A DNA stretch of 64,000 nucleotides. It comes from Ponticaulis profundi (lineage in GTDB: Bacteria > Pseudomonadota > Alphaproteobacteria > Caulobacterales > Hyphomonadaceae). The position numbers and the translations under genes are program-made. Under the pieces are notes generated by a model. The model saw only the letters and a program-made list of their open reading frames with translations, did not search any database and had not been told where the DNA came from. Location: the NCBI RefSeq assembly GCF_042659465.1, contig NZ_JBHSSW010000012.1, forward strand, positions 62,001 through 126,000. The letters are read 5' to 3'. This document shows, piece after piece, positions 42,263 to 52,428 of this stretch. The stretch's first letter is position 1, and each line of letters starts with the position of its first letter.

Positions 42263-43737
42263 GCTAGCCGGACACTGATGGCCTTGGTTTTGAGATACTC
42301 ATCAAGGCCTTCCTTGCCGAGTTCACGGCCCCAGCCGGACTGGCGATTGCCGCCAAAAGGTGTTTCGGCGCTGATGGCGGCATGGGCGTTGATGGCAACC
42401 TGACCGGAGTCAATCTTGCGGGACAGGCGAATGGCCTTGCCGATATCTTTCGACCAGACACTGCCAGAAAGTCCGTAATTCGTGTCATTGAGCGCGGTAT
42501 CAAGCGCGGCTTCATCGTCCCCGAAGGGCAGAATGGTCATGACGGGGCCGAAAATCTCTTCACGAGCGATCCGCATATCATGTCTGCAATTGGTGAAGAC
42601 GGTTGGTTCCACCCAGTGCCCCGGACCGTCCAGCGCCTTGCCGCCGCGGTGAAGTGTGGCGCCGTCGGCTTTTCCGGCCTCGATATAGCCCAGCACTTTT
42701 TCTTTCTGTGCAGCGCTGATGAGCGGACCGACAAACACGCCCTGGTCAAACCCGTTTCCGACCTTGAGGAAGTCGATGGTCTGATCAAGCTTTTCGAGGA
42801 ACGAGGCCATGATGTCCTCATGCACAAAGATGCGCGTTGCGGCCATGCAGTTCTGGCCAGACATACCGAAACAGGCAATGGCGGCAGCAGGCGCCGCTTC
42901 ATCAAGGTCGGCGTCCTTCATGACAACGAAGGGTGATTTGCCGCCGAGCTCGAGAGAGACTTTCTTCAGATTTCCCTTGGCCGCATCAAGGATGAGGCGC
43001 CCCGTCGCCGTCGATCCAGTGAAGGAGATTTTGTCCACACCGGGGTGTGCGGCAAGCGCTGCGCCCGCATCGGCGCCATATCCATGCACCAGGTTCAAAA
43101 CGCCATCAGGCAGTCCGGCCTCATGCGCCAGTCGGACCATGAGTTCGGTTGTCAGAGGCGCAAGTTCCGGGGATTTCACCACGACCGTGCAGCCAGCCGC
43201 GAGCGCCGGTGCCAGTTTCATCAGGAAAATACCTGCCGGTGAGTTCCAGGGCGTAATCGCGCCGACAACGCCAATCGGCTCTCTTTGAGTGTAGACCAGA
43301 AAATCCTGATCATCACGTCCCAAGGGGTGGGCGGGTATGGTGTCGCCCAGGATCTTGGTCGGCCAGCCAGCATAGTAAGACAGAAATGATGGAAAGCCCT
43401 GCAGCATGGTTGGATAAGACCAGCTTCGCGGTGTGCCGCTTTCTGATGTTTCGACGTCTGCCAGCAAATCGGCATTTTTTGCGATTTTCGCGGCAAAGCG
43501 GTTGAGAATATCCGTCCGCTTCGGGGCGGGCATGTCCTTCCAGCCGTTCTCAAATGCATGCCGGGCTGCATGCACGGCTGCGTCAATGTCTACAGCGCTG
43601 CCGCGGGCCACGCTCGCAATGTCGACCTCAGTTGCCGGGTTCTGAACCAGAAAGGTTTCGCCGGAGGCGGCAGGTACGGCCTGCCCATTGATGATGTGAT
43701 GGTGAGGGCCGGACAGAAAAGCAGCGGTGGTGGTCAT
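42259..43737 (-). CDS. Aldehyde dehydrogenase (1)
   Basis: 492 residues from the ATG at 43737. All class 3-superfamily marks are present: ITPWNSPAGIFLMKLAPALAAGCTVVVKSPE, FTGSTATGRLI, LELGGKSPF with the general base Glu, and SGQNCMAATR with catalytic Cys near 297, then EEIFGPVMTILPF. It oxidises an aldehyde to the acid with NAD(P). It is divergent from a second aldehyde dehydrogenase gene. The two share the fold but are not near-identical, which suggests two different aldehydes or semialdehydes in one pathway. Confidence 0.94.
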   Translation of the reverse strand: MTTTAAFLSGPHHHIINGQAVPAASGETFLVQNPATEVDIASVARGSAVDIDAAVHAARHAFENGWKDMPAPKRTDILNRFAAKIAKNADLLADVETSESGTPRSWSYPTMLQGFPSFLSYYAGWPTKILGDTIPAHPLGRDDQDFLVYTQREPIGVVGAITPWNSPAGIFLMKLAPALAAGCTVVVKSPELAPLTTELMVRLAHEAGLPDGVLNLVHGYGADAGAALAAHPGVDKISFTGSTATGRLILDAAKGNLKKVSLELGGKSPFVVMKDADLDEAAPAAAIACFGMSGQNCMAATRIFVHEDIMASFLEKLDQTIDFLKVGNGFDQGVFVGPLISAAQKEKVLGYIEAGKADGATLHRGGKALDGPGHWVEPTVFTNCRHDMRIAREEIFGPVMTILPFGDDEAALDTALNDTNYGLSGSVWSKDIGKAIRLSRKIDSGQVAINAHAAISAETPFGGNRQSGWGRELGKEGLDEYLKTKAISVRLA

Positions 43738-43900
43738 GGTCAGAATACCTGCGGCGTCAGAACAGATCAAATGCGATCCGATTTAGCGAGATCAAAGCCT
43801 GAATTGCGCGCGGCAGTTTTTATTCTGATCGACTAGCGGAGAGGTTCGTGATTGGCGCTCAACCTTAGCCATCTTCCTCGTAAGACTTTCCAGGCTTTGA

Positions 43901-43940
43901 GACAGCTGCACGCCATTCCGACCGGAATGACTGAGCTGTC
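43901..43940. promoter_or_regulatory. Nested inverted repeat upstream of the 43965-54489 unit
   Basis: The inner arms CATTCCG (43914-43920) and CGGAATG (43923-43929) are separated by two bases. The outer arms GACAGCT (43901-43907) and AGCTGTC (43934-43940) are also perfect. The whole 40-base structure ends 24 bases before the aldehyde dehydrogenase 2 start, in the 227-base divergent region. Likely operator or leader hairpin. Confidence 0.65.
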
Positions 43941-43964
43941 GCCACCACGAAGGGGAATTCTGGC

Positions 43965-45476
43965 ATGTTGGATATTGCTTCTGTTGAACCGAGCACAGAG
44001 GGCGCAAAGGCCTTCCTTCAGCGATCAAAATACGACCTGCTGATCGGTGGTGACTGGGTGGCTGCCTCCGGTGGTGAGTATTTCGAGACGATCGATCCGG
44101 CGAACGGCAATGTGATCGGCAATCTGGCGCGCGCAAATGCTGCTGATGTCGACAAGGCCGTAGCAGCCGCACGCAAGGCGTTTTCCTCTGGTGCCTGGCC
44201 TGCCATGACACCGGCGGAGCGCTCGGTTCTGCTTCACAAGCTGGCAGACCTGATCGATGCGAATATCGACGAGCTGTCAGAGCTTGAAACGCTGGATCAG
44301 GGTAAGCCGCTCTTCGTCGGGCGCTGGGCAGAGATCCCGGCTGCGGCGCAACAGTTTCGCTATTTCGGCGGCGCCGCCAACATGATCGAAGGCTCTACCA
44401 TCCCGACCTCGGTAAACTATCAGCCGGAAGGCAAGAAGGTGTTTGCTTATACGCGCCGCGAAGCGGTCGGCGTTGTCGGTGCAATCGTGCCGTGGAACTC
44501 GCCGCTCATTCTGACGGCGATGAAGCTGGCGCCAGCTCTGGCGGCGGGCTGCACGATTGTGCTCAAGCCTGCTGAAGACACGTCCCTGACGGCGATACGC
44601 CTTGGCGAGCTGGTCACGGAAGCGGGTTTCCCGCCAGGTGTCGTCAACGTGGTGACAGGTTACGGTCATGAGGCAGGCGCCGCGCTGGCCAGCCATATGG
44701 ATGTCGACAAGATTGCGTTCACCGGCTCAACGGCAACGGGTCGAATGATCATGGATGCGGCCAAGACCAATCTGAAAAAGATTTCGCTTGAGCTCGGCGG
44801 CAAGTCTCCGTCCATCGTGTTCGATGATGCTGATCTCGATGCAGCCATTCCAGGTGTTGCGAATGCGATCTTCTTCAATGGCGGACAGGTCTGCGTGGCT
44901 GGATCTCGCCTTTACGTCCAGCGCGGCGTTTTTGACAAAGTGGTCGAAGGTGTCGCCGAAATCGCAAAGAATATGAAGCTTGGCCATGGCCTGGATGCAA
45001 GCACGCAGCTTGGTCCCCTGGTGAACCAGCGTCAGGCCAGCAAGGTCGCAGATTATGTCGCTGGCAGTAAGGCGGACGGCGCCGACGTTGTCTTCGGTGG
45101 TGAGCTGATCGGCAATAGCGGATGCTTTGTGTCGCCTGCTGTTGTGTCCAATGTTCACTCTAACATGAAGATCGTGAAGGAAGAGGTCTTCGGACCGGTG
45201 CTCGTCTGTACGCCTTTCGATGATGCGTCAGAAGTCGTCGATCTGGCCAATGACAGCGATTACGGTCTTGCTGCGGGTGTCTGGTCAGAAAGCCTGTCCA
45301 CCGCGCACCGCATGGCCGAAGCCCTGAAATCCGGCACGGTCTGGATCAATACCCACTCCATGTTCGACCCAAGTCTGCCAATTGGCGGGATGAAGCAGTC
45401 CGGCTGGGGACGCGACAGCGGTCAGGAAGCACTGAACGGGTATCTCGAAACCAAAACAGTTTGCGCGGTTATCTAG
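43965..45476 (+). CDS. Aldehyde dehydrogenase (2)
   Basis: 503 residues, start after GAAGGGGAATTCTGGC. Marks: IVPWNSPLILTAMKLAPALAAGCTIVLKPAEDT, FTGSTATGRMI, LELGGKSPS, and GGQVCVAGSR with catalytic Cys310, then EEVFGPVLVCTPF. NAD(P)-dependent oxidation of an aldehyde. It is the first gene of a probable unit running to 54489 and begins just after the nested inverted repeat. Similar length and organisation to the divergent aldehyde dehydrogenase 1, but clearly a different subtype around the substrate tunnel. Confidence 0.94.
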   Translation: MLDIASVEPSTEGAKAFLQRSKYDLLIGGDWVAASGGEYFETIDPANGNVIGNLARANAADVDKAVAAARKAFSSGAWPAMTPAERSVLLHKLADLIDANIDELSELETLDQGKPLFVGRWAEIPAAAQQFRYFGGAANMIEGSTIPTSVNYQPEGKKVFAYTRREAVGVVGAIVPWNSPLILTAMKLAPALAAGCTIVLKPAEDTSLTAIRLGELVTEAGFPPGVVNVVTGYGHEAGAALASHMDVDKIAFTGSTATGRMIMDAAKTNLKKISLELGGKSPSIVFDDADLDAAIPGVANAIFFNGGQVCVAGSRLYVQRGVFDKVVEGVAEIAKNMKLGHGLDASTQLGPLVNQRQASKVADYVAGSKADGADVVFGGELIGNSGCFVSPAVVSNVHSNMKIVKEEVFGPVLVCTPFDDASEVVDLANDSDYGLAAGVWSESLSTAHRMAEALKSGTVWINTHSMFDPSLPIGGMKQSGWGRDSGQEALNGYLETKTVCAVI

Positions 45477-45506
45477 GATCCGCTTGGCGGTTGGAGAGGT
45501 CATTCC

Positions 45507-46673
45507 TTGGACAAGCTGAATTTTGCTATCGTCGGAGCAGGTCTTGGCGGGCTCGCGGCCGCCAATCTGCTGTTGAAAACAGGTCACCGGGTCCGCGTCT
45601 ATGAGCAGGCACCTGAGATCGGCGAGGTTGGGGCAGGCATCTCCCTTCCGCCGAACGCAGCCAAGATCATTGCCGCCATGGGGCTGGGCGATGAGCTGAA
45701 GGTACGCGCCAATATCCCGGAGAAGGGCGTTCTGCGAAACGGCAAAACGGGTGAACTCATTCAAACCTCGCCCTTTGGGCAGGCGGTGAAACAGCGTTTT
45801 GGTGATTTCTATTATCAGCTTCATCGGGCCGATCTGATCAGCCTGCTGACAGAAGGCGCACTGGCGCGCGATCCTGATTGCCTGGTCACAGGACATTGCC
45901 TGTCGAGCTATGAGACAGACCCATCAGGTGTGACACTCAAATTCGAGAATGGTGAAACAGCAAGAGCCGACATTCTGATCGGTGCGGATGGTGTCCGTTC
46001 AAAAGTCCGCGCGCAGCTGGTGGGTGCGGATAAACCTGAATTTACAGGCTATGTGGCGTGGCGTGCACTTATTCCGCTGGATCGACTGCCAGCCGAATAT
46101 GCCCGCCCGCAATCCAATGTCTGGATCGGGAAAGGGCGAAACGTCACTTTCTACCCGCTCCGTGGCACCAGCCTCCTGAACTGCGCGATGTTTGCGTCGG
46201 ACAGTGAATGGACCGCTGAAGGGTGGAATTTGCCAGCGCGTATGGAAGACATTCACGCAGCATTTGAGGGGTATCACCCCAAGGTTCAGGCCGTCATCGA
46301 CGCGATCGATCCGGCCCAGTGCTTCCAATGGGCGCTCTATGGGCGGCCACCGATCGAAAAATGGATCAATGGCCGTGTCGCGCTCATGGGTGATGCGGCG
46401 CACCCGATGCTGCCCTTCCTCGGACAAGGGGCGTCGATGGCGTTTGAAGATGCTGCCGTTCTGGCAAATGCCTTTTCTGGTCTGGTGACGATTTCCGGGG
46501 CCTTGCAGGATTACCAGAAGACGCGTCCGGAACGCGCCAACTGGGTTCTGACAGAATCGGCAGCGGCCGGTCAGCGCTTTGTTAGCCCTGCCCCTACCAA
46601 ACAAACCTTTGGCAAGGACGGTGCCATGCAGATGGACAAGCTGTTTGGCTATGTCCCGCCCGTATTTGCCTGA
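45507..46673 (+). CDS. FAD-dependent aromatic hydroxylase (salicylate hydroxylase-like)
   Basis: 388 residues. It starts at TTG (45507), which follows GGAGAGGTCATTCC at good distance; no ATG is better placed. Group A flavoprotein monooxygenase motifs: GAGLGGLAA (10-18), the DG motif in ILIGADGVRSKVR and the GD motif GDAAHPMLPFLGQGASMAFEDA near 295. These enzymes hydroxylate phenolic rings, often with decarboxylation, using NAD(P)H. It is placed 30 bases after aldehyde dehydrogenase 2 and 20 bases before a VAO-type flavoprotein. The aromatic substrate is inferred from family only; some members act on non-aromatic cyclic compounds. Confidence 0.88.
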   Translation: MDKLNFAIVGAGLGGLAAANLLLKTGHRVRVYEQAPEIGEVGAGISLPPNAAKIIAAMGLGDELKVRANIPEKGVLRNGKTGELIQTSPFGQAVKQRFGDFYYQLHRADLISLLTEGALARDPDCLVTGHCLSSYETDPSGVTLKFENGETARADILIGADGVRSKVRAQLVGADKPEFTGYVAWRALIPLDRLPAEYARPQSNVWIGKGRNVTFYPLRGTSLLNCAMFASDSEWTAEGWNLPARMEDIHAAFEGYHPKVQAVIDAIDPAQCFQWALYGRPPIEKWINGRVALMGDAAHPMLPFLGQGASMAFEDAAVLANAFSGLVTISGALQDYQKTRPERANWVLTESAAAGQRFVSPAPTKQTFGKDGAMQMDKLFGYVPPVFA

Positions 46674-46693
46674 ATTTCGATTGGACGGATGTG

Positions 46694-48259
46694 ATGCAAA
46701 CAAGTGACCTCCTCAACCAGTTCGCCACGATTGTCGGCGCTGAAAACCTTCTGACGTCGGACATAGATCGCAGTTTCTACGGAACAGATGTCTATCGGTC
46801 TGGCGAGCTGGCTGCCGCTGTTGCGCGTCCGGAAACGACCGGCGAAATTCAGGCCCTGGTGAAACTGGGCAGCGAACATGACATGGCCATTTTCGTGCGC
46901 GGGGGCGGCGCATCCTACACCGATGCGTATACGCCAAGCCGGCCCAACGGACTGATCATTGATAGCGGTCGACTGAAGTCCATCGAGATCAACGAAACCG
47001 ACATGTATGTCACGGTTCAGCCCGGTGTGACCTGGGAAGAGCTGGATGATGCGCTGAAGCCAAAAGGGCTGCGCGCGCCTTTCTGGGGGCCGTTTTCCGG
47101 TATTGCGGCGACGATCGGCGGCTCTGTTTCGCAGAACTCGCTCAGCCATGGATCTGGCGTCTATGGGTGTTCGGCTGAGTCGGTTGTTTCCATGGATGTT
47201 GTGTTGGCCAATGGAGATATCCTGACGACAGGCAGTGCTTCGCACCAGAAGACATCGTCCAATTTCTTCCGTTTTACGGGGCCTGATGTCACGGCGCTCT
47301 TTACCGGTGATGCGGGCACACTTGGTGTAAAGGCTTCCATCACGTTGCGCCTTATCCGTCGCCGCCAGTATCAGGGCGCCGAGTCATTCTCCTTCGAGAC
47401 GTTCGATGCGATGAAAGACGCTATGGCGGAAGTGGCGCGCGAGGGGCTCGCGGACGAGAATTTCGCGCTCGATCCTGCACTCCAGCAAGGCCAGATTGCG
47501 CGTCAGGATTCAGGCGCAATCTTCAATACGGCCTGGGAAGTTTTTAAGGGTAGCTCCAACCCGGTCAGCGGCGCAGTGACGTTGACAAAAATGGCTGCAG
47601 CTGGGCGCGACTTTCTCAAGAAAGGCGCTTACTCCTGCCACTTCCTCGTCGATGGCGTGGGTCAGGGTGAGGTACGTGCGCGAGCGACAGCCCTTCGTGA
47701 GATCTGCATGAAATATGGTGTGGTGATCGCCAACACCGTGCCGACCGTTGTCCGATCCATGCCGTTTGCCCCTTTGTTCAATATCCTCGGCCCGCAGGGC
47801 GAGCGTTGGGTGCCCGTGCACGGCATCATGCCATATTCGGTGGCAAGTGATTTTCATAAAGCGTGGGTCGAACTCGTCGCGCGCGAACAGGCGATGATGG
47901 ACAAGCACGGCATCACGCTGGGCGGTATGTTCTCGACCATGTCGACGAATGCATTCCTGTATGAGATCGCATTTTACTGGCCGGATGAGCGTTCGATCTA
48001 TCACAACACGGTCCTGCCGGACGATCATCTCAAGTCCATTCCGGCGTATGATCAAAACCCTGAAGCGCGCGCATATATGGATGAGCTGAAGAACAAGGCC
48101 ATCGCGCTTTATGGTGAGTTCGGCGCGGTCCACTTCCAGATCGGAAAGGCATATCCGTTCCTTTCGACACGAAAGCCGGAAGCTGCGACCGTCCTGAAGC
48201 AGTTGAAGACCAATTTTGATCCACGCAATGTCATGAATCCGGGCGCTCTCGGGTTTTAG
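46694..48259 (+). CDS. VAO/PCMH-type FAD-linked oxidase or dehydrogenase
   Basis: 521 residues from the ATG at 46694. N-terminal FAD-binding domain (about 30-215): VARPETTGEIQALVKLGSEHDMAIFVRGGG, SIEINETDMYVTVQPGVTWEELDDALKPKGL and the GSVSQNSLSHGSGVYG loop, where His may be the covalent flavin site. The C-terminal substrate cap ends FDPRNVMNPGALGF, the common D-P-x-x-x-x-N-P-G close. The family covers vanillyl-alcohol oxidase, 4-cresol dehydrogenase, glycolate and lactate dehydrogenases. In the same unit as the FAD hydroxylase, so successive oxidations are likely. Confidence 0.87.
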   Translation: MQTSDLLNQFATIVGAENLLTSDIDRSFYGTDVYRSGELAAAVARPETTGEIQALVKLGSEHDMAIFVRGGGASYTDAYTPSRPNGLIIDSGRLKSIEINETDMYVTVQPGVTWEELDDALKPKGLRAPFWGPFSGIAATIGGSVSQNSLSHGSGVYGCSAESVVSMDVVLANGDILTTGSASHQKTSSNFFRFTGPDVTALFTGDAGTLGVKASITLRLIRRRQYQGAESFSFETFDAMKDAMAEVAREGLADENFALDPALQQGQIARQDSGAIFNTAWEVFKGSSNPVSGAVTLTKMAAAGRDFLKKGAYSCHFLVDGVGQGEVRARATALREICMKYGVVIANTVPTVVRSMPFAPLFNILGPQGERWVPVHGIMPYSVASDFHKAWVELVAREQAMMDKHGITLGGMFSTMSTNAFLYEIAFYWPDERSIYHNTVLPDDHLKSIPAYDQNPEARAYMDELKNKAIALYGEFGAVHFQIGKAYPFLSTRKPEAATVLKQLKTNFDPRNVMNPGALGF

Positions 48260-48412
48260 ACGGGGCCAGCGGCGTTAAAAATTCGCATACCGGTCAAACT
48301 TCAAAATGAGACGGCTGCTCATAGGCAATCTTGCTGAGCTGACTTCGTAGCCTTCATCGGCACGCAATCTGTGCGGATGGGGCACTCGAACACGCAAGTC
48401 TGGCGAGGTGAT

Positions 48413-50464
48413 ATGAGTTATCGATTGGGCGTGGACGTCGGGGGGACCTTTACCGACCTCCTTCTTTTCAATGAAGCTGATGGCCAGTTCTGGCGACACA
48501 AGACGCCATCAACACCACATGACAGTTCGGTTGGTATTCTGACCGGCGTTGAAGCGATCTGTGAGACGGCTGGTGTGTCACCGTCGGACGTGGATGTGCT
48601 GCTGCACGGAACGACCGTTGCAACGAATGCCGTTCTGGAAGGCAAGGGCGCCCGTGTCGGCCTGATCGTCACGGAAGGCTATCGCCAGATGATGCAGATC
48701 GCCCGAAGCTTTGTGCCAGGCGGACTGGCAGGCTGGATTGTCTGGCCGAAACCAGAGCCCATGGCCGCGCTCGAGGATACTTTCGAGATCAAGGGACGCA
48801 TGAACGCGCAGGGCGGCGAGCTTCGACCGATTGATGAAGCCAATATCCGCGCGCAGCTGGAAAAGCTGAAGGCGCGGAATGTGGAAGCGATCACCGTCTC
48901 GCTGATGAACGCCTATCTGAATGGCGCGCATGAACGGGCAGTTGGCGATCTGATCGAAGAGGTGCTGCCGGGCGTTCCATATTCGCTCAGTCATGAAGTG
49001 CTTCCGGAAATGCAGGAATATGAGCGTACGCTGACAACCGTTGCGAATGCCGCTGTTCGCCCGGTCGTAGGTCGCTATGTCCGCAATCTGCGCGAAAATC
49101 TCGTCAAATCCGGCATGAATGCACGTCTGTCCCTGCTGCGATCAGATGGCGGTCTGATGTCGTCTCAGAAATCTGAAGAGCATCCGGTGAACCTGCTGAT
49201 GTCGGGTCCGGCGGGTGGTGTGACAGGCGCGATCTGGGTCGGCAAGAATGCGGGCATCAAGAACATTCTGACGCTCGATGTTGGCGGCACATCGACCGAT
49301 GTGGCCCTGATCGAAAACCTTGAAGCGCGACGGGTCCGCACCACGGAGGTGGGCCATTTGTCGGTTCGTGCATCTGCGCTTGATGTCAAAACGGTTGGGG
49401 CTGGTGGCGGTTCGATTGCCTATGTGCCTGAGTTGACGGGCGCATTGCGTGTCGGGCCTGAATCCGCGGGCGCCGTGCCTGGGCCGGTGGCTTATGGCAA
49501 GGGCGGTACGCAGCCGACTGTGACAGATGCCAATGTGGTGCTCGGCTATCTGCCGGAATCCCTCCTTGGTGGTACGTTCGAGCTCGATCGTGAAGGCGCC
49601 AAAAAGGCCGTTCAGACAATTGCCGATGCGCTCGGCATTGATCTTTACGCAGCCGCGCGAGGCATCATCGACATCGTCAATGAGAACATGTTCGGCGCGC
49701 TTCGGATGATTTCCGTCCAGCAGGGTTATGATCCGCGTGATTTCGCCGCCATGGGCTTTGGCGGCGCTGGTCCGCTGCATATCAACTCTGTTGCCCGCCT
49801 CATGGGCAGCTGGCCCGCGATCTCACCTGTTTCTCCTGGCGTGCTTTGTGCTCTGGGCGATGCGACGACGCGTATGCGGACAGAGGCGGCGCGGTCCTTT
49901 TCCAAGCTGGCATCGCAAACCTCTCAGGAAGAAATCGACAAGATCCTCTTCGAGATGGCGGATGAAACCCGCAAGGAACTGATGGAAGAAGCCGTCAAGG
50001 CTGAAGACATCACCGTCGCCTTTGAAGTGGACGTTCGATATTCCGGTCAGGCCTTTGAAGTGCCAATGGAAGTCACGCCGGAAGAGCTGAAAGAGAAAGG
50101 TATTTCCTGGCTGACGGATCGCTTTGACGAAGAGCACCGTCGTCTCTTCACCTTCAATATGGATAGCGAGCACGAGATCGTAAACCTGCGCGCGGTTGCG
50201 CTGGGGCCGGTTCCCGATCTCGCTGCCGCCAAACTGCCGGTTGGCAATGGCGATCCATCTGATGCGAAAATCCGCGATCATGAGCTCTGGATGGACGGTA
50301 AAATGGTGCCTGCCGTCATCTATGACCGCAGCAAACTGAAGGCGCAGGACAAGATCCCGGGGCCTGCCATCATCGTCGAAATGGATTCCACCACGCTGGT
50401 CGAGGGCGACTGCGAAGCGGTGGTCGATCCGGTCGGCAATATTCTCATCACACCGAAGGAGTAA
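48413..50464 (+). CDS. Hydantoinase A / 5-oxoprolinase family subunit (HyuA-like)
   Basis: 683 residues from the ATG at 48413, which follows GCGAGGTGAT. It has the ASKHA-type ATP site: DVGGTFTD (8-15), a second phosphate loop MSGPAGGVTGA, and LDVGGTSTDV. It has the usual Hydant_A_N, hydantoinase A and C-terminal domains. Together with HyuB, enzymes of this family hydrolyse hydantoins, 5-oxoproline or lactams (for example caprolactam) with ATP, or carboxylate acetone or acetophenone. No third carboxylase subunit is present, which favours cyclic amide hydrolysis. The start of the next gene is five bases after the stop. Confidence 0.92.
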   Translation: MSYRLGVDVGGTFTDLLLFNEADGQFWRHKTPSTPHDSSVGILTGVEAICETAGVSPSDVDVLLHGTTVATNAVLEGKGARVGLIVTEGYRQMMQIARSFVPGGLAGWIVWPKPEPMAALEDTFEIKGRMNAQGGELRPIDEANIRAQLEKLKARNVEAITVSLMNAYLNGAHERAVGDLIEEVLPGVPYSLSHEVLPEMQEYERTLTTVANAAVRPVVGRYVRNLRENLVKSGMNARLSLLRSDGGLMSSQKSEEHPVNLLMSGPAGGVTGAIWVGKNAGIKNILTLDVGGTSTDVALIENLEARRVRTTEVGHLSVRASALDVKTVGAGGGSIAYVPELTGALRVGPESAGAVPGPVAYGKGGTQPTVTDANVVLGYLPESLLGGTFELDREGAKKAVQTIADALGIDLYAAARGIIDIVNENMFGALRMISVQQGYDPRDFAAMGFGGAGPLHINSVARLMGSWPAISPVSPGVLCALGDATTRMRTEAARSFSKLASQTSQEEIDKILFEMADETRKELMEEAVKAEDITVAFEVDVRYSGQAFEVPMEVTPEELKEKGISWLTDRFDEEHRRLFTFNMDSEHEIVNLRAVALGPVPDLAAAKLPVGNGDPSDAKIRDHELWMDGKMVPAVIYDRSKLKAQDKIPGPAIIVEMDSTTLVEGDCEAVVDPVGNILITPKE

Positions 50465-50469
50465 GGCGC

Positions 50470-52338
50470 ATGGCTCAGATCATTGAGGCAAACGACGCAC
50501 CCTTCAAGAAGATCGACATTGATCCGGTCACGCTGGACATTATCGAAAACGCTCTGCGCAATGCGCGCGTGGAAATGGACGCAACGCTCGTCCGCACGGC
50601 CATGTCGCCAGGTATTCGCGAGCAGGGCGATGCCTTTCCGCTGATTGCCGACCATAAAGGCCGCATGATTGTCGGTCAGTTCGGCAGCTATATCGGTCCG
50701 TTCCTCGAAGGCTATGAGGGCACGGTAGAGGACGGCGATCTGATCATGCTGTCAGACCCATACTCGGTCGGCGGCGCAATCAGTCACTCCAATGACTGGC
50801 TGGTGCTGTTGCCGGTCTTCAAGGATGGTCGGTTGATCGCCTACACCTCCATGTTTGGTCACCAGTCCGATATTGGAGGCAAGGTGCCCGGCTCCATGCC
50901 GATTGATGCGACGTCCATCTTTCAGGAAGGTGTCCGCATTCCGCCGATCAAGCTTTACAAGCAGGGTCAGTACAATGAGGACGTCTTCAAACTCATTATG
51001 CACCAGGTGCGGACACCCGACTGGTGTTCGGCTGACCTGAACGCGCTGATCGCATCCTGCCGCGTGGCAAAGAACCGTGTGGTCGAGATGGCTGAACGCT
51101 TCGGTGACGATGTGTTTGTGTCTGCCTGCGAAGAGTTGCTGGAACGAAACTACAAGGCGATGAAGGCGCTGATCGCGGAGTCCATCGGGCACGATCCGGT
51201 GTTCTTCGAAGACTATATCTGTGACGATGGCATGGGGTTTGGTCCGTACAAGATCAAATGCACCATGTGGCGAGAGGGCGATAAGGTGGTGCTCGACTTT
51301 GAGGGCACCGACCCGCAAAGTCCGGCCAGCATCAACTTCTTCCTGAACGAAAACATGCTGCGCATGTTCTTCGGCATCTACATGATCATGGTCTTTGACC
51401 CGCAGATTCTGTTTAATGACGGCTTCTACGATCTGATCGATGTGCGCATTCCGGAAGGCTCGCTTCTGAAGCCGAAATTCCCGGCCGCTCTGTCAGGTCG
51501 AACACACGCGTTGGGTCGTATTTTCGATATTCTGGGTGCGCTGCTGGGCCAGAAAACGCCGGAATTCCTGAACGCAGCTGGTTTCTCCTCGTCGCCGCAC
51601 CTGTTCTATTCAGGCTTCAATAAGAAGGGCGAGTATTTTCAGCTCTTCCAGATCGGCTTTGGCGGTATTCCGGGACGCCCGCTCGGCGATGGTCCGGATG
51701 GCCATTCGCTCTGGCCGGGTTTCACCAATGTGCCGAACGAGTTTCTGGAGCGGTATTTCCCGATGGTCATCGAGAAATACGAAACAGCGCCGGATAGTGG
51801 CGGCGCAGGCCTGCACCGCGGCGGTAATGGCATTCTGATGTCCTATCGCTTCCTCGAGCCCGGCGAGATCGCCATCCATGATGACCGCTGGTTCGTGCCA
51901 CCATGGGGCGTGAATGGCGGTGAGCCCGGCGTGCGCGCGCAGAAGGTTCTTGAAAAGCCGGATGGCACAAAGACCATCCTGCCGAACAAGGTCGAGGATC
52001 TGACGGTCGAGGCTGACGACATTCTGCACTTCATCACATGGGGTGGTGGCGGCTGGGGCGATCCGCTGGAGCGTGACCCGGAACTCGTCGGAAAAGAGAT
52101 CCGTCAGGGGCTCGTCACTCCGGAAGGTGCCCTCAAATACGGCGTCGTCGCAGATGAGGACGGCGTTGTGGACGGCGATGCCAGCGAAGCCTTGCGGGCG
52201 AAAATGAAAGATGAGCGCGGTGAACTGCCCGTCTTCAATTTCGGCCCGGATATCGAAACGCTGCGTGCTAATTGTGAAGCGGAAACCGGACTACCGGCGC
52301 CCGAACAGCCGCAATGGCATCGCGTTGCCGCAGAATAG
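50470..52338 (+). CDS. Hydantoinase B / 5-oxoprolinase family subunit (HyuB-like)
   Basis: 622 residues, ribosome site AAGGAG that overlaps the HyuA stop. Marks: IDPVTLDIIENALRNARVEMDATLVRTAMSPGIREQGDAFPLI at the start, LSDPYSVGGAISHSNDWLVLLPVF with the metal-binding His region, and GGAGLHRGGNGILMSYRFLEPGE with DILHFITWGGGGWGDPLERDP. The metal-dependent hydrolase partner of HyuA. The pair is intact, so the complex should be active. Substrate unknown; the nearby genes argue for a ring amide or imide, or carboxylation of a ketone. Confidence 0.92.
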   Translation: MAQIIEANDAPFKKIDIDPVTLDIIENALRNARVEMDATLVRTAMSPGIREQGDAFPLIADHKGRMIVGQFGSYIGPFLEGYEGTVEDGDLIMLSDPYSVGGAISHSNDWLVLLPVFKDGRLIAYTSMFGHQSDIGGKVPGSMPIDATSIFQEGVRIPPIKLYKQGQYNEDVFKLIMHQVRTPDWCSADLNALIASCRVAKNRVVEMAERFGDDVFVSACEELLERNYKAMKALIAESIGHDPVFFEDYICDDGMGFGPYKIKCTMWREGDKVVLDFEGTDPQSPASINFFLNENMLRMFFGIYMIMVFDPQILFNDGFYDLIDVRIPEGSLLKPKFPAALSGRTHALGRIFDILGALLGQKTPEFLNAAGFSSSPHLFYSGFNKKGEYFQLFQIGFGGIPGRPLGDGPDGHSLWPGFTNVPNEFLERYFPMVIEKYETAPDSGGAGLHRGGNGILMSYRFLEPGEIAIHDDRWFVPPWGVNGGEPGVRAQKVLEKPDGTKTILPNKVEDLTVEADDILHFITWGGGGWGDPLERDPELVGKEIRQGLVTPEGALKYGVVADEDGVVDGDASEALRAKMKDERGELPVFNFGPDIETLRANCEAETGLPAPEQPQWHRVAAE

Positions 52339-52428
52339 GAATAGCTGAAAGCACCGTTTTCTCCCCGATCATGTGTGTTTCAGCTTTTGAGGGAGTCGCT
52401 GCCCCCGAAGATGGCGACCTTCTTCTTT

